Assembly: GCA_947178455.1 (NCBI GenBank)
Contig: CAMWYI010000077.1
Location: 1-8,229 of the forward strand
Direction: 5' to 3'
Origin: an uncultured Alistipes sp.
GTDB lineage: Bacteria; Bacteroidota; Bacteroidia; Bacteroidales; Rikenellaceae
Length of the DNA: 8,229 nt
The notes beneath the pieces were generated by a model that saw nothing but the letters and a program-made list of their open reading frames with translations, was not told where the DNA came from and ran no database searches. The stretch's first letter is position 1. Every line of letters begins with the position of its first letter. Both the position numbers and the translations under genes were made by a program. Below are positions 1 through 6,194 of the stretch, piece after piece.

Positions 1-291
1 CATCGCCCGCCGGTAGAAGTCCAGCCCCAGCAACAAAGGTTCCCCGCCGTGCCAGCAAAACTGCACGACGGGGACTTCGTTGGCCTCGATATACTGACGG
101 ATGTAGGTTTCGAGCAGCTCGTCGTTCATGACCGCCTGCCGCCCGCCGTACTGCGCCGCCTTGTCGAGGTAGTAACAGTAGCCGCAATCGAGGTTGCAGG
201 TCGAACCGGCAGGCTTGACCATCGACGTAAATGCGACCGGCCCCGCCTGTTTCTCCGCATCGCGGAAGGTGAAAATATCCTTTTTCGCCAT
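1..291 (-). CDS. Anaerobic sulfatase-maturating enzyme (radical SAM), N-terminal part
   Basis: The first 97 residues of a protein that continues beyond the left edge. Residues 30-41 contain STCNLDCGYCYY, a CxxxCxxC cluster (Cys32, Cys36, Cys39) that holds the radical SAM 4Fe-4S centre. WHGGEP at 80-85 is the usual GGEP SAM-binding motif, and the residues around it resemble anaerobic sulfatase maturases (anSME/ChuR type). Members of this family convert an active-site Cys or Ser of sulfatases to formylglycine in the cytoplasm. The SPASM domain with its extra clusters would lie outside the window. The start ATG (289-291) is the only one ahead of the cysteine motif, with a weak AGG about 9 nt upstream. 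It lies 30 nt after the nagB stop with no terminator between, so the two are probably cotranscribed. A related SPASM maturase with another substrate cannot be excluded from this fragment. Confidence 0.88.
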   Translation of the reverse strand, partial: MAKKDIFTFRDAEKQAGPVAFTSMVKPAGSTCNLDCGYCYYLDKAAQYGGRQAVMNDELLETYIRQYIEANEVPVVQFCWHGGEPLLLGLDFYRRAM

Positions 292-321
292 CGTGCGCCT
301 GCACCCCGTCGACCGCGAGGC

Positions 322-1116
322 TTAAATCAGATTCGCTTTTTCGATGTCCTTGAAATAGCGGTAGGTGGCCACGCGCAACTCTTCGGCTGCCGGGTCGTCG
401 CACACGACGATACCCTTCGGATGCACCTGCAAAGCCGAAATCGTCCACTGGTGGTTGTACGAACCCTCGACGCCGTGCCGCACGGCACGCGCTTTCTTGT
501 GGCCGGTGGCGAGAATCATCACCTCCTTGGAAGCCAGCACGGTGCCGACTCCGACGGTGAGCGCAGTCTTGGGCACCAGCGACGTGTCGCCGCCGAAGAA
601 CCGTGCATTGACCTGAATCGTATCGGTAGTCAGCGTCTTGACGCGCGTGCGCGAATTGAGCGACGAGAAAGGCTCGTTGAACGCGATGTGTCCGTCCTCG
701 CCGACGCCGCCCATGAAGAGGTCGATGCCGCCCGCCGCCACGATAGCCGCCTCGTAGTCGGCGCACTCCTTGGCGAGGTCGGCCGCATTGCCGTTGAGAA
801 TGTGGACGTTCTCGCGCACGATGTCGATGTGCGAAAAGAAGTTCGTCCACATGAACGAGTGGTAGCTCTCGGGGTGCTCTTCGGGCAGCCCAACGTATTC
901 GTCCATGTTGAACGTAATGACGTTGCGGAACGAGACGTCGCCCGCCTTGTGGCGGCGAATCAGCTCCTTGTAGGTTTCGAGCGGTGTCGAACCGGTCGGC
1001 AGACCGAGCACGAAGGGCGATTTGGTCACCTGCTCTTTCGCCTTGATGCGGCGGATGATGTAATCGGCGGCCCACTGGGCTACCTGCTGCGATGTTTCTT
1101 CGATAATCAAACGCAT
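322..1116 (-). CDS. nagB: Glucosamine-6-phosphate deaminase
   Basis: A 264-residue cytoplasmic enzyme (E. coli NagB has 266) converting glucosamine-6-phosphate to fructose-6-phosphate and ammonia. The sequence aligns without gaps to E. coli numbering at every key site I can check: Asp72 in FNMDEY, Asp141, His143 and Glu148 in GEDGHIAFNEP, and phosphate ligands in TGSTP (41-45), Arg172 and Lys208. The allosteric N-acetylglucosamine-6-phosphate site is also present (Ser151, Ser152, Arg158, Lys160, Tyr254), so activation by that ligand is likely; this is inferred from E. coli. The start ATG follows an AT-rich leader with no Shine-Dalgarno. A TATTTTTG box lies only 7 nt before the ATG and has no partner upstream, so I do not count it as a promoter. 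The sulfatase-maturase gene follows after 30 nt. The intergenic stretch upstream (1117-1200) holds nothing else I recognise. Confidence 0.97.
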   Translation of the reverse strand: MRLIIEETSQQVAQWAADYIIRRIKAKEQVTKSPFVLGLPTGSTPLETYKELIRRHKAGDVSFRNVITFNMDEYVGLPEEHPESYHSFMWTNFFSHIDIVRENVHILNGNAADLAKECADYEAAIVAAGGIDLFMGGVGEDGHIAFNEPFSSLNSRTRVKTLTTDTIQVNARFFGGDTSLVPKTALTVGVGTVLASKEVMILATGHKKARAVRHGVEGSYNHQWTISALQVHPKGIVVCDDPAAEELRVATYRYFKDIEKANLI

Positions 1117-1197
1117 AGTATTACAAAAATAAAATTAAAATTCATAATTATTGACGGTGACGGCGCAGAAACCTTGCGAAGCTCGACAACCGACCGT

Positions 1198-1227
1198 CGC
1201 GCCTAAAACCCCGTTCTTAACGGGGCG
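1198..1227. repeat. 30-bp direct repeat, copy 1
   Basis: Identical over 30 bases to 3299-3328. It covers the whole intrinsic terminator plus about 7 bases beyond its T-run. Sequence outside the 30 bases is only loosely alike (both are followed, leftward, by G/C-rich sequence). Each copy sits at the 3' end of a minus-strand gene. Confidence 0.95.
1204..1226 (-). terminator. Intrinsic terminator after the NagB-like/PIG-L fusion gene
   Basis: Read on the minus strand, a perfect 7-bp stem CCCCGTT/AACGGGG with loop AAG (plus-strand arms 1209-1215 and 1219-1225) is followed by TTTTA. A further G-T pair can extend the stem. It begins about 5 nt after the TAA of the fusion gene and separates that gene from nagB. 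Confidence 0.88.
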
Positions 1228-1230
1228 CTA

Positions 1231-3177
1231 TTAAAACATCTTGACGAATACTTCTATTGCCTGATATTCGGCCATGCCGAGCTGGTCGTAGAGTTTCGCC
1301 GTGTGCTGGGTGCGCTCTTCGGCACGCTGCCAGAACTCGCGTGGGTCGCTGCCCGGGAAAGGCATAATGTCCTTCTGCGAGAGGTGGCGGTAAATGGCGT
1401 GGCGTTTCATGATGAGCTCGTCGGGCGACAGGGGCACCGCCATGTCGACCATGCCCAAATCCCACTCCATCCACGCACCGCGATACAACCACAAGTGGCA
1501 CTTTTTCAGCCATTCGTCGTCCTTGACGACCTCCAAAGCGCCGAGCACGGCCTCCATGCAGGTGCGGTGCGTGCCATGCGGGTCGGCCAAGTCGCCGGCG
1601 GCGTAAATCTGGTCGGGCTGAATCTCGCGCAGGAGCTTGACGATGATGTCGATGTCCTTTTCCGAGAGCTGGCCCTTTTTGATGCCGCCCGTCTCGTAGA
1701 ACGGCAGATTCAGGAAGTGGGCGTTAGTGTCGGGATTCAGACCGAACGACCGCACGGCGGCACGCGCTTCGGCGCGGCGGATAGACCCTTTGAGGTCGAG
1801 CAGCGGACGCGGTTCGGGTTCGCCCTTTTTCTTGCCGGCGATGATTTTCTCGACTTCGGCATAATGGTTTCCGAAGCCCAGCTCGCGGGCGGTGTCGATG
1901 TTCTGCAACACCACGTCGTCGGCGACGGCGACGTTGCCCGAAGTTTCGTAGGCGACGTGCACGTCATGACCCTGCTGCACGAGCCGGATGAAGGTACCGC
2001 CCATCGAAATGACGTCGTCGTCGGGGTGCGGCGAGAAAATCAGCACCCGCTTGGGGAAGGGCGTCGACGGCACGGGACGGGTCGAATCATCGGCGTTGGG
2101 CTTGCCGCCGGGCCAGCCGGTGATGGTGTGCTGCAAGTCGTTGAACACGTCGATGTTGATGCGGTCATAGGTGCGACCCTGCTCCAAAAGCTCGCCGAGC
2201 GAATTTTCGATGTAATCCTTGTAGGTCAGTTTCAGAATGGGCTTGTTGACGACGCCGCACAGCCATACGACTGCCTTGCGGACGAATTTGGGCGTCCAGT
2301 CGCACGGGCCGACCAGCCACGGCGTTTCCTGACGGGTCAGCCGCTGGGCGGCATTCTCGTCGATGACGACCTCGATGTTGCGATGCCCCTGCAAGTGCGA
2401 AGCGGGCACCTGACCCGAAATCTCGCCCTCGACCACGCGCTGGATAATGGGCGCCTTGTCCTCACCCCACGCCATGAGAATGATGCGGTCGGCGCGCATG
2501 ATGGTGTCGATGCCCATCGTAATGGCCATTTTGGGGGTGTTCTCCAATCCGAAGAACGCACCCGACTGGATTTTGCGCGTGTTGTGGGTCAACTGCACGA
2601 GGCGCGTGTGCGACTTGGCATAGGAACCCGGCTCGTTGAAACCGATTTGACCGTCCTCGCCGACGCCGATAGGCATCAGGTCGATTTTGCGAATGGCCCG
2701 GTCGTAGGCGGCGCAATACTCCGAAATGCTCGCTTCGGGAACCGCCCCGTCGGGAATGTGGACGTTTTCGGGCAGGATGTCGACGTGATTCAGGAAATCC
2801 TCGTGGATGCGGTAGTTGCGGCTCTGCTGTTCCGAAGCCTGAATCGGATAGAACTCGTCGAGCGAATAGACGGCCACGTTCTTGAAGCTAACCTGCCCCT
2901 CGCTGCAACGCTTCACTAACTCACGGTACAAACCAAGCGGCGTGCGGCCGGTGGTCAGACCGAGCACGAACGGCTCGGCCTCCTCGAAATCGGCATTGCA
3001 CGAATGCGCCTCGTTGTACTGCCGAATCGCCTTGACGATGGTATCGGCCACGTACTGCACGCCCGAATACTCGCTCTCGAAGACCCGTGTACCGATTTTC
3101 TCGTAACGGTGAATGATGTCGCGCGGAGTCGACGCCTCGATCAGTCCGCCGTCTTTCGGTAATGAATACTTTTCCAT
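1231..3177 (-). CDS. NagB-like deaminase/isomerase fused to a PIG-L (LmbE) deacetylase domain
   Basis: A 648-residue two-domain protein without a signal peptide, so probably cytoplasmic. Residues about 30-285 are NagB-like: TTGRTPL (75-81), SLDEF with Asp107, and GVGEDGQIGFNEP (171-183). Residues about 376-600 form a PIG-L/LmbE zinc deacetylase: SPHPDDD (382-388, His384 and Asp387 as metal ligands, Asp386 as likely base) and DPHGTH (532-537, His534 and His537). A linker of about 90 residues joins them. Databases would probably call it glucosamine-6-phosphate deaminase, but the NagB half differs from the neighbouring true NagB: catalytic His143 is Gln177, phosphate-binding Arg172 is Ala207, Ser43 is Arg78, and allosteric Ser152 and Lys160 are Tyr and Val. 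Asp72, Asp141, Glu148 and Lys208 equivalents remain. The deacetylase half looks intact, so removal of an acetyl group from an N-acetylated sugar is its likelier activity (inference). It appears to be a single-gene unit between two terminators. The leader 3178-3298 shows no clear TAnnTTTG promoter; the ATG follows an A-rich run. Confidence 0.92.
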   Translation of the reverse strand: MEKYSLPKDGGLIEASTPRDIIHRYEKIGTRVFESEYSGVQYVADTIVKAIRQYNEAHSCNADFEEAEPFVLGLTTGRTPLGLYRELVKRCSEGQVSFKNVAVYSLDEFYPIQASEQQSRNYRIHEDFLNHVDILPENVHIPDGAVPEASISEYCAAYDRAIRKIDLMPIGVGEDGQIGFNEPGSYAKSHTRLVQLTHNTRKIQSGAFFGLENTPKMAITMGIDTIMRADRIILMAWGEDKAPIIQRVVEGEISGQVPASHLQGHRNIEVVIDENAAQRLTRQETPWLVGPCDWTPKFVRKAVVWLCGVVNKPILKLTYKDYIENSLGELLEQGRTYDRINIDVFNDLQHTITGWPGGKPNADDSTRPVPSTPFPKRVLIFSPHPDDDVISMGGTFIRLVQQGHDVHVAYETSGNVAVADDVVLQNIDTARELGFGNHYAEVEKIIAGKKKGEPEPRPLLDLKGSIRRAEARAAVRSFGLNPDTNAHFLNLPFYETGGIKKGQLSEKDIDIIVKLLREIQPDQIYAAGDLADPHGTHRTCMEAVLGALEVVKDDEWLKKCHLWLYRGAWMEWDLGMVDMAVPLSPDELIMKRHAIYRHLSQKDIMPFPGSDPREFWQRAEERTQHTAKLYDQLGMAEYQAIEVFVKMF

Positions 3178-3298
3178 TTTTTTATTAATTATGTCTCTTT
3201 GCTATGTTCGGTTGTCACGGTTTATGGTATTGCTTTTCACCGTTTTGCATTCTCTCATCATGGCGCACACGACCGCGCGGAACGAAACGACGTCCGGC

Positions 3299-3328
3299 CG
3301 CGCCTAAAACCCCGTTCTTAACGGGGCG
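3299..3328. repeat. 30-bp direct repeat, copy 2
   Basis: Exact copy of 1198-1227, 2,101 bases away, again coinciding with a gene-end terminator. Here the repeat overlaps the last codons and stop of the CBM9-like gene. Confidence 0.95.
3306..3326 (-). terminator. Intrinsic terminator overlapping the 3' end of the CBM9-like gene
   Basis: Same 7-bp stem (arms 3310-3316 and 3320-3326), AAG loop and TTTTA tail as the terminator at 1204-1226. The final Pro and Arg codons form most of the 5' arm, and the TAA stop (3318-3320) spans the loop and the first base of the 3' arm. It closes the glmM-galE-kinase-CBM9 block. Confidence 0.87.
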
Positions 3329-3965
3329 AAAACTCCACCTCGCCGAAAAATTCGGGCCGGTGGAAATCGGGCTGCGGCGTCTCGATAGGACGCCACGACA
3401 GAAAATGCGGGTGCGACAAATTGTCGCCGCATTTGTAGACGTTCATGCGTCCGCGCAATCCGTCCCAGTTGTCGAACGCATGGCGGAACAGCGCCTGCGG
3501 CGGAATGGCCAGCGTCAGCGTCCAGCGGTTGTCGCCCTCGCGCTCCTCGAACGGCGCGTCGGGCAGCGACGACACACGGCGCACCGAAGCCAATGTTTCG
3601 GCCGAAGCGTGCACGACGCCCTCGTTGCGCGAGAGGCGGTTACCCAGCAGCATCCGTCCGATGCAGGTAGTCTCGAAGTTGTAGTACCCCGTCCCGCCGT
3701 CGGGCGCGAAGAAAAACTCCACGCACGAATCGGTCCAAACCTCGCCGTTGTCCTCGACGACCCGTGCCGCCGTATAACGCTCGGCGACCTCGAACCGCAC
3801 GAACAATCGGTCGCCCGTATGGAACATGCGGAATCGCACCTCCGGCGCATAAGGGAACGCTTCGGGCCAGTTGCAACACCCGACGGTCTGCGGCTCCGAC
3901 GCGGCGAAAGCCCGCTCGACGGCCGCCGCATCGGCAGCATCCAATAGGAATTTCGGAACAATCAT
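3318..3965 (-). CDS. Carbohydrate-binding family 9-like protein, cytoplasmic
   Basis: A 215-residue protein resembling the CBM9-like beta-sandwich domain (the family commonly annotated as carbohydrate-binding family 9-like in Bacteroidota). Landmarks: CCNWPEAFPYAPEVRF (30-45), VWTDSCVEFFFAPDG (76-90), YYNFETTCIGRML (94-106) and a C-terminal block YKCGDNLSHPHFLSWRPI (177-194). The domain fills the whole protein. There is no signal peptide, lipobox or attached catalytic domain, so it is probably cytoplasmic, unlike the secreted enzymes that usually carry CBM9. The start at 3963-3965 is chosen because it lies 8 nt after the kinase stop and gives the natural N-terminus; an upstream ATG at 4013 would overlap the kinase gene. 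The tight spacing argues for cotranscription with the kinase. Ligand and role are unknown; binding of a sugar or sugar phosphate is only a guess. The stop codon lies inside the terminator hairpin. Confidence 0.85.
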   Translation of the reverse strand: MIVPKFLLDAADAAAVERAFAASEPQTVGCCNWPEAFPYAPEVRFRMFHTGDRLFVRFEVAERYTAARVVEDNGEVWTDSCVEFFFAPDGGTGYYNFETTCIGRMLLGNRLSRNEGVVHASAETLASVRRVSSLPDAPFEEREGDNRWTLTLAIPPQALFRHAFDNWDGLRGRMNVYKCGDNLSHPHFLSWRPIETPQPDFHRPEFFGEVEFSPR

Positions 3966-3973
3966 AGGCTGTG

Positions 3974-5071
3974 CTATGCGTATTTTTGCATCGTTTCCCG
4001 CACGACGGCGCACATCGCGTCGTACTGCTGCTCCATGCTCTGCAACAGGGCATACTGCGCGCGGGTACGGACGAGGTTGTGGTCAGCGTACTTGGTTTTA
4101 TAATAGGTGTCGCCGTCGATGTAGTCCATCAGGAAGCGCAACACCTGCTCGTAGGTGATGTAGCGCGCCGAAAATGCCAAATGGTCGATTTCGGCCTGCG
4201 TCAACTGCTTGGCCCGCTGCGACAGATAGCCTTCGGTATAGGCGCGGAACATGCCGAGCGACAACCCCACGCGCGACGTGTCGCGGTCGTCCTCCTCGCC
4301 CGTATTGGCATAGGAGCGAATGGCGTCGCCGAAGTCGTTGAGCGACGTGGAGGCCATGACCGTATCGAGGTCGATAGCGCACAACACCTCGCCCTGCTTG
4401 TCGAACAGGATGTTGTTGATTTTCGTGTCGTTGTGGGTCACGCGCGTGGGAATGACGCCGGTTTCGACCAACTCCCAGAAGCCGAGCATCTCGCGGCGGC
4501 GCGCCTCGATCCACCCGATTTCTTCGGCGAGCGAAGCCTTGCGGCCGGCGGCATCGCGGGCCAATGCGGCGTCCCACTGCTCGAAACGGAACCGGATGTT
4601 GTGGAATCCGGGCAACGTCTCGGCCAACGGCTCGGTGAAATCGGCCAGCTGCGCTTGGAACTTGCCGATGCCCTCGCCGCCCTTGCGGGCCAAAGCCTCC
4701 GAATCGGCCTTGTTGTAAGCGATGGTGTCGGCGATGAAGACCGAAACGGCCCAAAAGTCGCCCTGCGGGTCGACGTGATAGAGCTTACCGTCGTGCGCAG
4801 GCACGACCGTCATCACCTCGCGCAAGGGATCGCCGCCCTGTGCGACGACCTGACGCCGGATGTGTTCCGTCACCTTGCGGATATTCTCCATCATGGCGGG
4901 CACGTCGGGGAATATGTTTTTGTTCTTGCGTTGCAGAATGTAATCGGGAGCATCGCCCGCCGTGCGCACGATGAACGTATCGTTGATGAATCCGTCGCCC
5001 AACGAGTCGATGGAAACGACGGGCGCGGCCAATGCGAACGACGCAGCTATGGTTCGGAGATTCGAGTTCAT
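3974..5071 (-). CDS. APH-family sugar kinase, probable N-acetylhexosamine 1-kinase (NahK-like)
   Basis: A 365-residue protein of the aminoglycoside/choline phosphotransferase fold. The catalytic loop THNDTKINNILFD (212-224) has the HxDxxxxN pattern, with His213, catalytic Asp215 and Asn220; IDLDTV (233-238) supplies the metal-binding Asp; DFGDAIR (246-252) follows. The nucleotide loop SLGDGFINDTFIV (23-35) and YILQRKN (44-50) form the N-lobe. This arrangement and length recall NahK of Bifidobacterium (about 360 residues), which phosphorylates GlcNAc or GalNAc at C1 using ATP. Its position after glmM and galE and near nagB fits amino-sugar salvage. The N-terminus looks slightly hydrophobic but runs directly into the N-lobe, so it is not a signal peptide. 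Gap to galE is 54 nt and to the CBM9-like gene 8 nt. The sugar specificity cannot be read from the sequence; other hexose or amino-alcohol kinases of this fold are possible. Antibiotic resistance is unlikely. Confidence 0.85.
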   Translation of the reverse strand: MNSNLRTIAASFALAAPVVSIDSLGDGFINDTFIVRTAGDAPDYILQRKNKNIFPDVPAMMENIRKVTEHIRRQVVAQGGDPLREVMTVVPAHDGKLYHVDPQGDFWAVSVFIADTIAYNKADSEALARKGGEGIGKFQAQLADFTEPLAETLPGFHNIRFRFEQWDAALARDAAGRKASLAEEIGWIEARRREMLGFWELVETGVIPTRVTHNDTKINNILFDKQGEVLCAIDLDTVMASTSLNDFGDAIRSYANTGEEDDRDTSRVGLSLGMFRAYTEGYLSQRAKQLTQAEIDHLAFSARYITYEQVLRFLMDYIDGDTYYKTKYADHNLVRTRAQYALLQSMEQQYDAMCAVVRETMQKYA

Positions 5072-5125
5072 AGTTTTATTAATTTAGGTGTTGCAGCGAA
5101 TAAGGTCGGTAAGGTTAAGGTCATT

Positions 5126-6154
5126 TCATTTCAGGCCGCGCACATGTTTTTCCCACGCCCACGAAGAGCGGAGCGTTTCCTCCAACGGCCGTTCGGCTTT
5201 CCAGCCCAGCTCCTCGTTGGCCAAGGTCGTGTCGGCCCAAATCGCAGAGATGTCACCGGCCCGACGGCCCACGATTTTGTAATTGAGCTTCAATCCGTTG
5301 GCCTGCTCGAAGCCTTTGACCAGTTCGAGCACCGACACCGGACGGCCCGTGCCGACGTTGAAAATCTCATAGGCGGCTTTCATGCGCTGCTGCGTCATGC
5401 GGGTTACGGCCGCAACGTGGGCTTTGGCCAAATCCACGACGTCGATATAATCGCGCAGGCAGGTGCCGTCGGGCGTGTCGTAATCGTCGCCGAACACCGA
5501 AAGGCACTCGCGGATACCGGCAGCCGTCTGGGTGATGTACGGCACGAGATTCTGCGGCACGCCGCGCGGCAATTCACCGATGAGGGCCGACGAATGCGCC
5601 CCGATAGGGTTGAAGTAACGCAAAGCGATGCCGTGCACGCCCTCGTAAGCGGCGCAGCAATCGCGCAAAATGTCTTCGGCCATCTGCTTGGTATTGCCGT
5701 AGGGCGACATGGCGGGCTGGCGGGGCGTCCGTTCGGTCACGGGCAGTTCTTCGGCTTCGCCGTACACCGTCGCCGACGACGAAAAGAGGATGTTCGGACG
5801 TCCGAACTCGCGCATCAGTGCGCAGATGTTCATGAACGACACGAGGTTGTTGCGGTAATACTTCAACGGCTCGTCGACCGATTCGCCCACCGCCTTGTAA
5901 GCGGCAAAGTGGATGACCGAATCGAACTCGTACCGCTCGAACACGCGGCGCAGCGCCTGCTCGTCGCAGGTATCGACCTGCTCGAACGGCACGTCGACCC
6001 CCGTAATGCGGCGCACGCCCTCGACGGCAGCCAGTTCCGAATTGGAAAGGTTGTCGATGACGACCACCTCGTAACCGGCGGCAATCAGTTCCACCGCCGT
6101 ATGCGTGCCGATGTAACCGGCACCGCCCGAAACCAATACTCTATTTTTTGCCAT
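5126..6154 (-). CDS. galE: UDP-glucose 4-epimerase
   Basis: A 342-residue extended short-chain dehydrogenase of the usual GalE length (E. coli 338). Landmarks in this numbering: NAD-binding GGAGYIG (10-16), catalytic region FSSSATVYG (124-132), YGNTK with Tyr152 and Lys156, ALRYFNPIGAH (177-187) and the UDP-binding RRAGD (297-301). It interconverts UDP-glucose and UDP-galactose, and possibly their N-acetyl forms. At the position of E. coli Tyr299, which limits the size of the C2 substituent, this protein has Ile305. An alternative ATG at 6166 would add four residues (MNKS); neither start has a Shine-Dalgarno, and 6154 (MAKNRVLV) better matches typical GalE N-termini. It lies 40 nt after glmM with no terminator, so they are probably cotranscribed. 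Confidence 0.95.
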   Translation of the reverse strand: MAKNRVLVSGGAGYIGTHTAVELIAAGYEVVVIDNLSNSELAAVEGVRRITGVDVPFEQVDTCDEQALRRVFERYEFDSVIHFAAYKAVGESVDEPLKYYRNNLVSFMNICALMREFGRPNILFSSSATVYGEAEELPVTERTPRQPAMSPYGNTKQMAEDILRDCCAAYEGVHGIALRYFNPIGAHSSALIGELPRGVPQNLVPYITQTAAGIRECLSVFGDDYDTPDGTCLRDYIDVVDLAKAHVAAVTRMTQQRMKAAYEIFNVGTGRPVSVLELVKGFEQANGLKLNYKIVGRRAGDISAIWADTTLANEELGWKAERPLEETLRSSWAWEKHVRGLK

Positions 6155-6194
6155 ACTTTTATTCATTTTGTTTTGCAGCAGCTGCAGCTACTTA

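Noticed and set aside
1124..1131. TATTTTTG box upstream of nagB as a promoter
   Set aside because: It fits TAnnTTTG but lies only 7 nt before the ATG, which would give a leaderless transcript, and no TTG occurs at the right distance. AT-rich sequence makes a chance match likely.
49..1206. Plus-strand 385-codon open frame opposite the maturase and nagB
   Set aside because: It spans two real genes and the gap between them, and contains nothing recognisable.
1303..2919. Plus-strand 538-codon open frame antisense to the fusion gene
   Set aside because: Same pattern: it lies inside a gene with recognised NagB and PIG-L motifs, and its product has no motif and no promoter-like sequence before it.
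3178..3298. Possible riboswitch or operator in the leader of the fusion gene
   Set aside because: Only a weak 5-bp inverted pair (ACGGT/ACCGT, 17-nt loop) is visible; no known riboswitch features and no clear promoter could be recognised.
5009..5071. Signal peptide at the N-terminus of the sugar kinase
   Set aside because: The mildly hydrophobic stretch lacks a basic start followed by a long apolar core and cleavage site, and it leads directly into the conserved N-lobe of the kinase fold.
3974..5071. Aminoglycoside resistance gene
   Set aside because: It shares the phosphotransferase fold, but motifs and neighbours match N-acetylhexosamine kinases, and there is no mobile context.
6174..6190. 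GCAGC-rich small palindrome between glmM and galE as a terminator
   Set aside because: The stem is short and no T-run follows on the minus strand, so it is unlikely to stop transcription.
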